Positions 38,111 to 46,349 of a stretch of 64,000 bases of DNA are shown here, piece by piece. Source of the stretch: Desulfovibrio legallii (GTDB taxonomy: Bacteria > Desulfobacterota > Desulfovibrionia > Desulfovibrionales > Desulfovibrionaceae); NCBI RefSeq assembly GCF_004309735.1, contig NZ_SIXC01000004.1:125796-189795 (forward strand). Reading direction: 5' to 3'. The notes beneath the pieces are model-generated. The model was not told where the DNA came from and did not search any database. It saw only the letters and a list, made by a program, of their open reading frames with translations. Each line of letters begins with the position of its first letter. The first letter of the stretch is position 1. Made by a program: the position numbers and the translations under genes.

Positions 38111-38234
38111 CGCAGTTTACGAATGAAATGAGTTAATTGCTCTGCAAGGATTTTCTTGAAAATCCTTGCCACGAAATGCGAGAAGGCAGGCTTTTGCCTG
38201 CCGTAAGCGAGCATTTCAAGTGTTACATGCTCTA
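38108..38234 (+). repeat. Repeat B (MITE-like), copy 3
   Basis: Starts TAGCGCAGTTTA, so its TAG is the cheV stop codon, and ends TTACATGCTCTAGA. The four-hairpin layout is the same as copy 1, including the perfect 12-bp-arm stem. Confidence 0.88.
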
Positions 38235-38425
38235 GAGCAACGCACCGTTGCGAATAGGTATTCGCAAAGGGTAAGGCACGCTCGCTCCGGCGTTTCAGCG
38301 CGCAAATCAATAGCGATTGCTTGCATCCGCAGCATCCTGTGTCGCAACGCTGAAGCTGCGCTTGCGCCTCCACGGCGGGTGTCTGCTTACGCAACCGCCA
38401 GGGCATTGCAGCATTGCCATCCCTG
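38232..38425 (+). repeat. Repeat C, copy 5
   Basis: Starts with TAGAGCAACG, sharing the CTCTAG junction with repeat B, then a perfect hairpin TTGCGAATA-GG-TATTCGCAA (38248-38267). Family blocks GGCACGCTCGCTCCGGCG and CACGGCGGGTGTCTGC follow. Confidence 0.8.
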
Positions 38426-38467
38426 ACAGCGGCAAAAAGCCGTCGAAAGCCCATTTGAGAGCCCATT

Positions 38468-38503
38468 GCCCTGCACCGCCTTTTGCGGTGCAGGGCTTTT
38501 TTG
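38468..38503 (+). terminator. Rho-independent terminator upstream of the urea operon
   Basis: GCCCTGCACCGC pairs perfectly with GCGGTGCAGGGC (12-bp arms, 5-nt loop) and is followed by TTTTTT. It should stop cheV transcription before the urt promoter. Confidence 0.92.
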
Positions 38504-38510
38504 TGCGGTA

Positions 38511-38534
38511 GTATAAAACAAAAATGTTTTATAC
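38511..38534. promoter_or_regulatory. Upstream activator palindrome 1 for the urt-ure operon
   Basis: GTATAAAACA-AAAA-TGTTTTATAC, a perfect inverted repeat with 10-bp arms and a 4-nt spacer, centred about 127 bp before the expected transcription start. Good position and shape for an enhancer-binding protein site. Confidence 0.7.
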
Positions 38535-38545
38535 TCGGGGCAAAA

Positions 38546-38559
38546 AAACAAAAATGTTT
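38546..38559. promoter_or_regulatory. Upstream activator palindrome 2 for the urt-ure operon
   Basis: AAACA-AAAA-TGTTT, the same core as site 1, with its centre exactly 30 bp away (about three helical turns). Same face of the helix is therefore expected for both sites. Confidence 0.65.
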
Positions 38560-38623
38560 CGGTAAAGCGGGATACTTTAAAAAAATATTATTACATATCG
38601 CACTGATATAAAAAAATCCAAGC

Positions 38624-38639
38624 TGGCACATCGCTTGCT
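38624..38639 (+). promoter_or_regulatory. Sigma-54 promoter (-24/-12) of urtA
   Basis: TGGCAC-N5-TTGCT matches the RpoN consensus TGGCAC-N5-TTGCW fully. The urtA start codon is 71 bp after it, leaving a 5' leader of about 60 nt. Confidence 0.85.
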
Positions 38640-38710
38640 ACCCAAAGGCAACAACGCACCGCGTCCCATGGGGGCCGGGCGCGTACACCCCGTGTTCCCA
38701 GGAGGAAGCG

Positions 38711-39991
38711 ATGTTGAAGAAAATGTTGGCACTGCTGGCGCTGGCCCTGACCCTTGGCGGCGTTACCGGCGCACGCGCGGCAGACACCATCAAGGTGGGC
38801 ATTCTGCATTCATTGTCCGGCACCATGGCCATCAGCGAAACTACGCTCAAGGACGCCATGCTCATGCTCATTGACGAGCAGAACAAAAAAGGCGGCCTGT
38901 TGGGCAAAAAGCTGGAGCCTGTGGTGGTGGACCCCGCCTCCAACTGGCCCTTGTTTGCGGAAAAAGCCCGCGAACTGCTGAGCAAAGACAAGGTAGCCGT
39001 GGTCTTTGGCTGCTGGACCTCGGTTTCGCGCAAGTCTGTGCTGCCCGTGTTTGAGGAGCTCAACGGCCTGCTCTTCTATCCCGTGCAGTATGAAGGCGAG
39101 GAGTCTTCACGCAACGTCATCTACACCGGGGCCGCGCCCAACCAGCAGGCCATCCCCGCCGTGGACTATCTGATGAACGACCTGGGCGTGCAGCGCTGGG
39201 TGCTGGCCGGCACGGACTATGTCTTTCCCCGCACGGCCAACAAGATTCTGGAGGCCTACCTCACCGCCAAGGGCGTGAAAAAGGAAGATATCCTTATCAA
39301 CTATACGCCCTTTGGCCATTCCGACTGGCAGTCCATTGTGGCGGAGATCAAAAAATTCGGCAGCGCCGGCAAAAAGACCGCCGTGGTTTCCACCCTCAAC
39401 GGCGACGCCAACGTGCCCTTCTACAAAGAGCTGGCCAACCAGGGCGTTTCTGCGGCGGATATTCCGGTCATGGCCTTTTCTGTGGGCGAGGAAGAGCTTT
39501 CGGGCATCGACACCAAGCCCTTGGTGGGCCACCTGGCGGCCTGGAACTACTTCATGAGTGTGGACACGCCCGCCAACAAGGCCTTTATCAAAAAATGGCA
39601 CGCCTACATCAAGAATAACAAGCGCGTGACCAATGACCCCATGGAAGCCCACTACATCGGCTTCAACCTCTGGGTCAAAGCCGTGGAAAAAGCTAAAAGC
39701 ACGGATGTGAACAAGGTGCTCAAAGCCATTGTGGGGCTGGAAACCCCCAACCTCACCGGCGGCATGGCCAAGGTGCTGCCCAACCACCACATTACCAAGC
39801 CCGTGCTGATCGGCGAAATCCAGGCCGACGGTCAGTTCCAGGTGGTCTGGGAGACGCCCAAAGTGGTGCCCGGCGACGCCTGGTCCGATTACCTGCCCGG
39901 CTCCAAAGACCTGGAAGCGGACTGGACCGACCCCATTAACTGCGGCAACTACAACGTAAAAACAAAACAGTGCGGCGGCGCTGCCAAGTAA
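38711..39991 (+). CDS. urtA: Urea ABC transporter, periplasmic urea-binding protein
   Basis: 426 residues, preceded by AGGAGG. A Sec signal peptide (MLKKMLALLALALTLGGVTG, cleavage near ARA-AD) leads to a type I periplasmic binding fold: IKVGILHSLSGTMAISE, DPASNWPLFAEKARELL, VFGCWTSVSRKSVLPVFEEL, and LFYPVQYEGEESSRNVIYTG. These segments are characteristic of UrtA and the related AmiC/FmdD-type binders. It should capture urea and hand it to UrtBC. It is the first gene of a twelve-gene block and sits behind a sigma-54 promoter; a stem-loop follows it. Confidence 0.96.
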   Translation: MLKKMLALLALALTLGGVTGARAADTIKVGILHSLSGTMAISETTLKDAMLMLIDEQNKKGGLLGKKLEPVVVDPASNWPLFAEKARELLSKDKVAVVFGCWTSVSRKSVLPVFEELNGLLFYPVQYEGEESSRNVIYTGAAPNQQAIPAVDYLMNDLGVQRWVLAGTDYVFPRTANKILEAYLTAKGVKKEDILINYTPFGHSDWQSIVAEIKKFGSAGKKTAVVSTLNGDANVPFYKELANQGVSAADIPVMAFSVGEEELSGIDTKPLVGHLAAWNYFMSVDTPANKAFIKKWHAYIKNNKRVTNDPMEAHYIGFNLWVKAVEKAKSTDVNKVLKAIVGLETPNLTGGMAKVLPNHHITKPVLIGEIQADGQFQVVWETPKVVPGDAWSDYLPGSKDLEADWTDPINCGNYNVKTKQCGGAAK

Positions 39992-40035
39992 GGCCGCACG
40001 TCCAAAGCTCATAGAGCCTCCACCCTGCAACCGGA

Positions 40036-40064
40036 GGGGGCCGACCCTGCCCGCGTCGGCCCCC
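40036..40064 (+). promoter_or_regulatory. Intercistronic stem-loop between urtA and urtB
   Basis: GGGGGCCGAC (40036-40045) pairs perfectly with 40055-40064 across a 9-nt loop. No T-run follows, so it is unlikely to be a full terminator. Such hairpins often protect the mRNA of the binding protein and raise its level over the permeases. Confidence 0.65.
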
Positions 40065-40127
40065 CTCCCCCACCGGCTGTCCCCTCCGGCTGTCATGCCG
40101 GAGAGCCCCCCGGACAAGGATATGTCT

Positions 40128-41813
40128 ATGCGCGCGGTGTTATCCCTTCTTTTTTGCATCCTGTGCGGCTTGCCCTTGGCAATGCCCACTGCCGCTCCGG
40201 CGGCGGGCGCTGCCTCCGGAGACGCGGCGCTGACTCCCGCCACGACTCCGGAGCCCAGCCCGACCCAGGAGCAGGCCGGGCTGTCCACAGCCCTGCCTGC
40301 GGAACTGCTCCGGGCTTTGGTCAGCCCCAAGGTTATGGACAGGGACAAGGCCCTGGACCTGTTGGACACCCTGCCCGTCGACCTTCAGGACAGGCTGCTG
40401 CGCGCCCTGCTCCACGGCCGTCTGTTGGCGGATCAGGAAACCCGGACTCTCTATGTGGCGGCCGCTGATGGTGCCGCCCGGCCACTGCTTGCGCCGGAAG
40501 CGTCGGCCCGGCCCGCTGAAGGACTGCGCCGCGTGGGCACCAGCAACCGTCAGCGCCAGCGCATCACCGATGTTCTGAACGCCCGCGCCCTCACTGCGCC
40601 CAACGTGCTGCGCCGCCGCGCCGCGGCCGCCGCACTGATGGAAAGCGCCGTACCGCCGCTCAAAGCCCCGGCCCTGCGCGCCTTGCTGGATGTGGAAAAG
40701 GACGCTCCCACCCGCGCCAGCCTGGAAGCCGCCCTGGCCCTGCACACGGCGGCGGACAAAAGCGCCACCCCTGCAGACCTGCTGCAGGCCGTAGCCGCGC
40801 TCGACGCCAACGGTGCGCCCACGGCCTGTAACGCCCTGAACGCCCTTGCCGACAGTGCTGACCCGGCGGTGGCCAAGGCGGCGCAGGACGCCCTGTACAG
40901 ACAGCGTGTGGCCGCCCAGTGGGGCGGGTTTTTTGAAATGTTCTTTTTCGGCCTCAGCCTGGGATCCATTCTGGTGCTGGCGGCCACTGGTCTGGCCATC
41001 ACCTTTGGCGTCATGGGCGTCATCAACATGGCCCACGGCGAATTTATCATGCTGGGGGCCTACACGGCCTGGGGCGTGCAGCAAATGCTGCCCGGCCGCC
41101 CCGGCCTGGCGCTGCTGCTGGCCGTGCCCGCCGCCCTGCTGGTCAGCGGCGGCATGGGCGTGCTGCTGGAGCGCACGGTCATCCGCTTTCTCTACGGCCG
41201 GCCGCTGGAAACCCTGCTGGCCACCTTTGGCGTGAGTCTGGTGCTGCAGCAGGCCGTGCGCAGCGTGTTTTCGCCCCTCAACCGGGCCGTGCAGACCCCG
41301 GACTTCATGAGTGGCGTGTGGCAGATCACTCCGCACTTTGCCCTGACCTGCAACCGCGTCTACATCATGCTGTTCTGCCTGGGAGTCTTTGCCTGCATCC
41401 ACGCGGCCATGCACCGTACCCGACTGGGGCTGGAGGTGCGCGCCGTATCGCAAAACCGGCCCATAGCCCGCTGCATGGGCGTGCGCGCCGCGCGGGTGGA
41501 CGCCCTGACCTTCGGCCTGGGTTCCGGCGTGGCCGGCATGGCCGGCGTGGCTCTGAGCCAGGTCACCAACGTGGGGCCCAACCTGGGCCAGGGCTACATT
41601 ATTGATTCCTTCATGGTGGTGGTCTTCGGCGGGGTGGGCAACCTCTGGGGCACGCTCACGGGCGGCCTGGCCCTGGGCGTGGCCAACAAGTTTCTGGAGC
41701 CCGTAAGCGGGGCCATGCTCTCCAAGATCATCATTCTGGTCTGTCTTATCCTGTTTATCCAGAAGCGGCCGCGCGGGCTCTTTCCGCAGAAGGGCCGGGC
41801 GGTGGAGGCATAA
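40128..41813 (+). CDS. urtB: Urea ABC transporter permease UrtB
   Basis: 561 residues from the ATG at 40128, 7 nt after AAGGA; in-frame ATGs at 40122 and 40095 are less well placed. A signal sequence (AVLSLLFCILCGLPLAMPT) and about 240 residues of extracytoplasmic helical sequence precede the LivH-like membrane domain. That domain begins near 275 (FGLSLGSILVLAATGLAITF) and contains GVMGVINMAHGEFIMLGAYT. The N-terminal extension is normal for UrtB. The C-terminus has the conserved VVVFGGVGNLWGTLTGGLAL. It pairs with UrtC to form the urea channel. Confidence 0.95.
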   Translation: MRAVLSLLFCILCGLPLAMPTAAPAAGAASGDAALTPATTPEPSPTQEQAGLSTALPAELLRALVSPKVMDRDKALDLLDTLPVDLQDRLLRALLHGRLLADQETRTLYVAAADGAARPLLAPEASARPAEGLRRVGTSNRQRQRITDVLNARALTAPNVLRRRAAAAALMESAVPPLKAPALRALLDVEKDAPTRASLEAALALHTAADKSATPADLLQAVAALDANGAPTACNALNALADSADPAVAKAAQDALYRQRVAAQWGGFFEMFFFGLSLGSILVLAATGLAITFGVMGVINMAHGEFIMLGAYTAWGVQQMLPGRPGLALLLAVPAALLVSGGMGVLLERTVIRFLYGRPLETLLATFGVSLVLQQAVRSVFSPLNRAVQTPDFMSGVWQITPHFALTCNRVYIMLFCLGVFACIHAAMHRTRLGLEVRAVSQNRPIARCMGVRAARVDALTFGLGSGVAGMAGVALSQVTNVGPNLGQGYIIDSFMVVVFGGVGNLWGTLTGGLALGVANKFLEPVSGAMLSKIIILVCLILFIQKRPRGLFPQKGRAVEA

Positions 41814-41814
41814 T

Positions 41815-42999
41815 ATGCGCACGCTACTCTCCACGGCGCCGGTCCTTCGCGCCGGGCAGGATCCTCTGCCGCACGAAGGGCTCTTCAACCGCTCCACCCG
41901 CGTTTTTCTGCTGCTTACGGCACTGTTCGCCCTGGCGGTCTGCGGCGGCAGCCTGCTGCCCCAGGCCAGCGCCCTGCATGTGCCGGGCTATCTGGTCGCC
42001 TTGCTGGGCAAGTACCTGACCTACGCCCTGCTGGCCCTTTCCGTGGATCTGATCTGGGGCTACATGGGGGTGCTCAGCCTGGGGCACGGGGCCTTTTTTG
42101 CCTTGGGCGGCTATGCCTTCGGCATGTACCTCATGCGCCAGATCGGCGCGCGCGGCGTGTACGGCAATCCGGACCTGCCGGATTTCATGGTCTTTCTTAA
42201 CTGGAAGGAACTGCCCTGGTTCTGGACCGGCAGCGAGCATTTCTGGGCGGCGGCTCTGCTGGTGGCGCTGCTGCCGGGCGTGACGGCCTATGTGTTCGGC
42301 CGACTGGCTTTCGGCTCGCGGGTGTCGGGGGTCTATTTTTCCATCATGAGTCAGGCCATGACCTACGCCCTTATGCTGGCCTTTTTCCGCAACGAAATGG
42401 GCTTCGGCGGCAACAACGGGCTTACGGACTTTAAGTCCTTGCTGGGGTTTGACATCCAGACCGATGGCATGCGCACGGCGCTCTTTGCCTGTTCGGCGCT
42501 GGCCCTCATGGCGGGCTATTGTCTGTGCCGGGCCGTGACGGCCTCGCGCCTGGGGCGGGTCTGCGTGGCCATCCGCGACGCCGAAGACCGCACGCGCTTT
42601 CTGGGCTACAGGGTGGAGCGCTTTCAGGTGGCGGTGTTCACCCTTTCCGCTGTGCTGGCGGGCGTGGGCGGCGCACTCTATGTGCCGCAGGTGGGCATTA
42701 TCAACCCCGGCGAGTTTTCACCCCTCAATTCCATTGAAGTGGTGGTCTGGGTGGCCCTGGGAGGCCGCGGCAGGCTTTACGGCGCGGTATTGGGGGCCAT
42801 TGCGGTCAATGCCTTCAAAACCTGGTTCACGGGCGTGCTGCCGGAGGTCTGGCTATTTGCCTTGGGCGGGCTGTTTGTGCTGGTCACCGTGTTCCTGCCC
42901 CAGGGGCTGGCGGGACTGCCTGCGCAACTGCGCGCATGGCTGCGTCGTCAAAGGCCCTCTGCGCCTTCCGAGGCCGCAACGCAAGGAGGCGCGGCATGA
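41815..42999 (+). CDS. urtC: Urea ABC transporter permease UrtC
   Basis: 394 residues, starting 2 nt after the urtB stop. LivM-like permease with about ten hydrophobic helices. The family loop DLIWGYMGVLSLGHGAFFAL is followed by the conserved FGGNNGLTDFKSLLGFDI of UrtC, the EAA-like RVCVAIRDAEDRTRFLGYRV, and GALYVPQVGIINPGEFSPLN. It forms the membrane pore with UrtB. The 3' end overlaps urtD by 4 bp. Confidence 0.95.
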   Translation: MRTLLSTAPVLRAGQDPLPHEGLFNRSTRVFLLLTALFALAVCGGSLLPQASALHVPGYLVALLGKYLTYALLALSVDLIWGYMGVLSLGHGAFFALGGYAFGMYLMRQIGARGVYGNPDLPDFMVFLNWKELPWFWTGSEHFWAAALLVALLPGVTAYVFGRLAFGSRVSGVYFSIMSQAMTYALMLAFFRNEMGFGGNNGLTDFKSLLGFDIQTDGMRTALFACSALALMAGYCLCRAVTASRLGRVCVAIRDAEDRTRFLGYRVERFQVAVFTLSAVLAGVGGALYVPQVGIINPGEFSPLNSIEVVVWVALGGRGRLYGAVLGAIAVNAFKTWFTGVLPEVWLFALGGLFVLVTVFLPQGLAGLPAQLRAWLRRQRPSAPSEAATQGGAA

Positions 43000-43886
43000 A
43001 ATCCTCTCGCGACTATCTGCAGGGCCGTAGCCTGGAGGAAGTGGAAGCAGCGGCCAAAGCCTACGAGGCCAGCCACACGCCCTTTGACAAGCGTCCGCTC
43101 CGGGAGCGCGTGCAGCCTCCCCGCGCCATGCTGGAAAAGCCGCGCATCGCCCTCTATCTGGAACGCATCGGCGTGAGTTTTGACGGCTTCAAGGCGCTCA
43201 ATGACCTGACCTTCTATGTGGACGAAGGGGAGCTGCGCTGCGTCATCGGCCCCAACGGCGCGGGCAAGACCACCATGATGGACGTCATCACGGGCAAGAC
43301 CCGCCCCGACGCGGGCACAGCCTGGTTTGGCCGTGACTGCAACCTGCTGCAGATGGACGAGGTAGCCATTGCCCAGGCGGGCATCGGCCGCAAATTCCAG
43401 AAGCCTTCGGTCTTTGCGGCTTTGACGGTGGCCCAGAATCTGGAGCTGGCCCTGGCGGGCCGTAAAACCGTGTGGGGCGCTTTTCGCGCGCGGCTCAACG
43501 GCGAACAGCGCGACAGCCTGGAGGAAGTGCTCACCCGTATTCGCCTCGCGGAGCAGGCCCGCATGCCCGCGGGCAGCCTTTCCCACGGGCAGAAGCAGTG
43601 GTTGGAAATCGGCATGCTGCTTATGCAGAAGCCCCGCCTGCTGCTGCTGGACGAACCTGTGGCGGGCATGACCCCGGAGGAAATGGATCGCACCATTGAG
43701 CTGTTGCACGAGCTGGAAGGTAAGCAAAGCATCATGGTGGTGGAACACGATATGGAATTTGTTCGGGCCATTGCCCACAAGGTCACGGTGCTGCATCAGG
43801 GCAGCGTGCTGGCCGAGGGCAGCATGGAGGCCATGCAGAACCATCCGGCCGTGGTGGAGGCCTACCTGGGCGAACCCTTGGAGTAA
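42996..43886 (+). CDS. urtD: Urea ABC transporter ATPase UrtD
   Basis: 296 residues from the ATG at 42996 (GGAGG upstream). A UrtD-type N-terminal extension of about 45 residues is followed by an ABC ATPase: Walker A GPNGAGKTTM, the LivG-like AGIGRKFQKPSVFAALTV, signature LSHGQKQWLEIGMLL, and Walker B LLLLDEPVAGMTPEEM. It hydrolyses ATP at the inner face of the UrtBC channel together with UrtE. The extension has no known motif. Confidence 0.95.
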   Translation: MKSSRDYLQGRSLEEVEAAAKAYEASHTPFDKRPLRERVQPPRAMLEKPRIALYLERIGVSFDGFKALNDLTFYVDEGELRCVIGPNGAGKTTMMDVITGKTRPDAGTAWFGRDCNLLQMDEVAIAQAGIGRKFQKPSVFAALTVAQNLELALAGRKTVWGAFRARLNGEQRDSLEEVLTRIRLAEQARMPAGSLSHGQKQWLEIGMLLMQKPRLLLLDEPVAGMTPEEMDRTIELLHELEGKQSIMVVEHDMEFVRAIAHKVTVLHQGSVLAEGSMEAMQNHPAVVEAYLGEPLE

Positions 43887-43891
43887 ACGTC

Positions 43892-44587
43892 ATGCTGCGG
43901 ATAGAAAATCTCAATCAGTATTACGGATCCAGCCACATCCTGCGGGATGTGGAGCTGGAAGTGGCCGCCGGTTCCTGCGCCTGCCTCATGGGCCGCAACG
44001 GTGTGGGCAAAACCACGCTGCTGCAGTGCGTCATGGGCGTGCTGCCCGCGCGCTCCGGCCATATTTTCCTGGAAGGGAAGGACTTGCTCCCGCTGCCTGT
44101 GGAGCGTCGTGCGGCCCTGGGCATAGGTTATGTGCCCCAGGGCCGCCAAATCTTCCCCTTGCTTACCGTTCGGGAAAACATGGAGCTTTCCCTGCCCATG
44201 CGCCGGGACGGCCTGCGCAGCATTCCGTCCTTCATCTTCGACTTTTTCCCGGTGCTGGGCGAAATGCTCTCCCGTCGGGGCGGCGACCTTTCCGGCGGGC
44301 AGCAACAGCAGCTGGCCATTGCCCGCGCCCTGGTTCTGGAACCGCGCCTGCTCATCCTGGACGAACCCACCGAAGGCATCCAGCCCAATATCGTGCGGGA
44401 TATCGCCGTCGCCATCCGGCGGCTGAACGCGGAGCTGGGCCTTACCGTCCTGCTGGTGGAACAAAAAGTGCCCTTTGCCCGGCGTATGGCCGATACCTAT
44501 ATGATCATGGACCGGGGGCACATTATGGCTCAGGGCCCCATGCAGGGCCTGGACGCGGCCACGGTCAAAGCCTTTTTGAGCGTCTGA
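43892..44587 (+). CDS. urtE: Urea ABC transporter ATPase UrtE
   Basis: 231 residues, 5 bp after urtD. LivF-like ABC ATPase: Walker A GRNGVGKTTLLQ, RAALGIGYVPQGRQIFPLLT, signature LSGGQQQQLAIARAL, Walker B LLILDEPTEGIQPNIV, and the switch His replaced by Gln in LLVEQKVPFARR, as is normal for LivF. It completes the five-component urea importer and is followed 9 bp later by the first urease accessory gene. Confidence 0.95.
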   Translation: MLRIENLNQYYGSSHILRDVELEVAAGSCACLMGRNGVGKTTLLQCVMGVLPARSGHIFLEGKDLLPLPVERRAALGIGYVPQGRQIFPLLTVRENMELSLPMRRDGLRSIPSFIFDFFPVLGEMLSRRGGDLSGGQQQQLAIARALVLEPRLLILDEPTEGIQPNIVRDIAVAIRRLNAELGLTVLLVEQKVPFARRMADTYMIMDRGHIMAQGPMQGLDAATVKAFLSV

Positions 44588-44596
44588 GGCCCCGCT

Positions 44597-45649
44597 GTGC
44601 TGCCCCCTTCCCCCCTTGCCCCTTCCCCCTGCTTTGCTGCGCCTGCGGCGCACGACGACGCCGGGCACGGGTTCGGGCCGGACCGCCGCTGGAGCGCCGG
44701 GCTGGACCTTATTTTTGAAGCGCGGCTGGCGCGCAGCGTGCTGACCAGGATGTCTTTTCACGGTCCCCTGCGCGTGCAGCGCCCCTTTTACCCGGAAGGG
44801 CCTTTGCCGGGCGCGCCCCTGGCCGCAGCTGCCTTGGCCGAGCCCTGCCACTGCTGTTTGCTGCATCCGCCCGGCGGCCTGGTAAGCGGTGACGATCTGC
44901 GCATAACCGCCTTGGTGGAGCCCCAGGCCCATGTGCTGCTTACCACGCCCTCGGCCGCCAAGTGTTATGCCGCGGACGCCTGCCAGGTGCCCCAGGCCCA
45001 GCATGTGGCGTTGCGGGTGCGCGGCGGCCTGCTGGAGTGGCTGCCGCGTGAAACCATCGTCTATGACGGCGCGCGGGCCGAGCTGACAACGGCCATTGAC
45101 CTGGATGCCACGGCCTGTTGCCTGGGCTGGGAGGCCCTTTGTCTGGGCCGTGCGGCGGCTGGAGAACGCTTTACGCGCGGCCGTCTGCGTCAGCGATTGA
45201 GCCTTTGGCGCGCGGGCCGCCCCCTGCTGCACGAGACGTTGGACCTCACGGCCGGGGATGAGCTGCAGCACGGGCCTTTCGGCCTGCAGGGAGAAACCGT
45301 GTGTGCCACGCTGTTTGCCGTGGGCCGGGCAGAGGCGCAAGGCGGCCCCGGCCCGGACCAGGCGGCCCTGGAAGCGGTCTGCGCCCAGTTGCAGGAAGGG
45401 CTGGCCCCGGAGAGCCCCTGTACGCCCCTGATCTCCGGTGGCCGTCCCGGCCCCGGCCCGGTTCGCGCGCTGTCCCCCGCGTCGGGGCGGGCCGGGGCCA
45501 CCCTGCGCCAGGGCGTGCTGTTGTTGCGCTATCTGGGGCCGGATATGGAAGCGGCCCGGCGGCTGTTTTTTCAGGTCTGGGCCTTGCTGCGTCCTGTACT
45601 GGCGGGCCGGGCGCCCTGCCCGCCGCGCGTCTGGGCCGGAGCTTTTTGA
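44597..45649 (+). CDS. ureD: Urease accessory protein UreD
   Basis: 350 residues from a GTG 9 nt after the urtE stop; no strong ribosome site, so translation may be coupled to urtE. UreD/UreH family pattern: [55 protein letters not shown] and [14 protein letters not shown]. It works with UreF and UreG to insert nickel into the urease apoprotein. Its first 35 residues and the Gly/Pro/Ala-rich segment 270-310 are less conserved than the rest. Confidence 0.92.
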   Translation: MLPPSPLAPSPCFAAPAAHDDAGHGFGPDRRWSAGLDLIFEARLARSVLTRMSFHGPLRVQRPFYPEGPLPGAPLAAAALAEPCHCCLLHPPGGLVSGDDLRITALVEPQAHVLLTTPSAAKCYAADACQVPQAQHVALRVRGGLLEWLPRETIVYDGARAELTTAIDLDATACCLGWEALCLGRAAAGERFTRGRLRQRLSLWRAGRPLLHETLDLTAGDELQHGPFGLQGETVCATLFAVGRAEAQGGPGPDQAALEAVCAQLQEGLAPESPCTPLISGGRPGPGPVRALSPASGRAGATLRQGVLLLRYLGPDMEAARRLFFQVWALLRPVLAGRAPCPPRVWAGAF

Positions 45650-45692
45650 AAAGATGGGTGGGGGTGTGAAATTCTCCATCCAAGGAGGCATT

Positions 45693-45995
45693 ATGGAACT
45701 GCTGCCCAGAGAAAAGGACAAACTTTTGCTGTTCACGGCCGGGCTGCTGGCGGAGCGGCGCAAGGCGCGCGGGCTTCGGCTCAACTATCCGGAAGCCGTG
45801 GCCTACATCAGCCTGGCGGTATTGGAAGGCGCGCGGGATGGGCGGAGCGTGGCCGAGCTCATGGGTTCGTGCCGCAATCTGCTCAGCCGTGAGGACGTCA
45901 TGGAGGGCGTGCCGGAGATGGTCCGCGAGGTACAGGTGGAGGCCACCTTTCCCGACGGCACTAAGCTGGTTACGGTGCACGATCCCATTTTGTAG
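45693..45995 (+). CDS. ureA: Urease gamma subunit
   Basis: 100 residues, the classical length for a separate gamma subunit ([20 protein letters not shown] at the start, [39 protein letters not shown] at the end). AAGGAGG lies 6-12 nt before the ATG at 45693. With UreB and UreC it forms the (alpha beta gamma)3 enzyme that hydrolyses urea to ammonia and carbamate. It is separate from the beta subunit, unlike the fused gamma-beta form of Helicobacter. Confidence 0.96.
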   Translation: MELLPREKDKLLLFTAGLLAERRKARGLRLNYPEAVAYISLAVLEGARDGRSVAELMGSCRNLLSREDVMEGVPEMVREVQVEATFPDGTKLVTVHDPIL

Positions 45996-46010
45996 CAAGG
46001 AGAGGGCCTT

Positions 46011-46349
46011 ATGATCCCCGGCGAATACATGCTGGCGGCGGGCGAAGTGGTCTGCAACGCCGCGTCGGAAGGGCGCGAAGTGGTGCTGGAAGTAGCCAAT
46101 ACGGGCGACAGGCCCATTCAGGTGGGTTCGCACTACCATTTTTATGAGGTCAATCCCGCGCTGGTCTTTGAGCGGGAAAAGGCGCGCGGCATGCGGCTGG
46201 ATATTCCGGCCGGCACGGCCGTGCGACTGGAGCCGGGGCAGAAGCGCGAGGTGCGGCTTATTCCCTATGGGGGGCTGCGGCGCGTCTACGGCTTTCGGGG
46301 GCAGGTGATGGGGCCGCTGGACGTTGTGGTCGGGGAGGAAGAAGCATGA
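46011..46349 (+). CDS. ureB: Urease beta subunit
   Basis: 112 residues; AAGGAGAGG precedes the ATG. Family features: [39 protein letters not shown]-type core (seen as [20 protein letters not shown]), [20 protein letters not shown] and RFEPGQ-like [11 protein letters not shown] full-length independent beta subunit. The stop overlaps the start of ureC by 4 bp. Confidence 0.95.
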   Translation: MIPGEYMLAAGEVVCNAASEGREVVLEVANTGDRPIQVGSHYHFYEVNPALVFEREKARGMRLDIPAGTAVRLEPGQKREVRLIPYGGLRRVYGFRGQVMGPLDVVVGEEEA

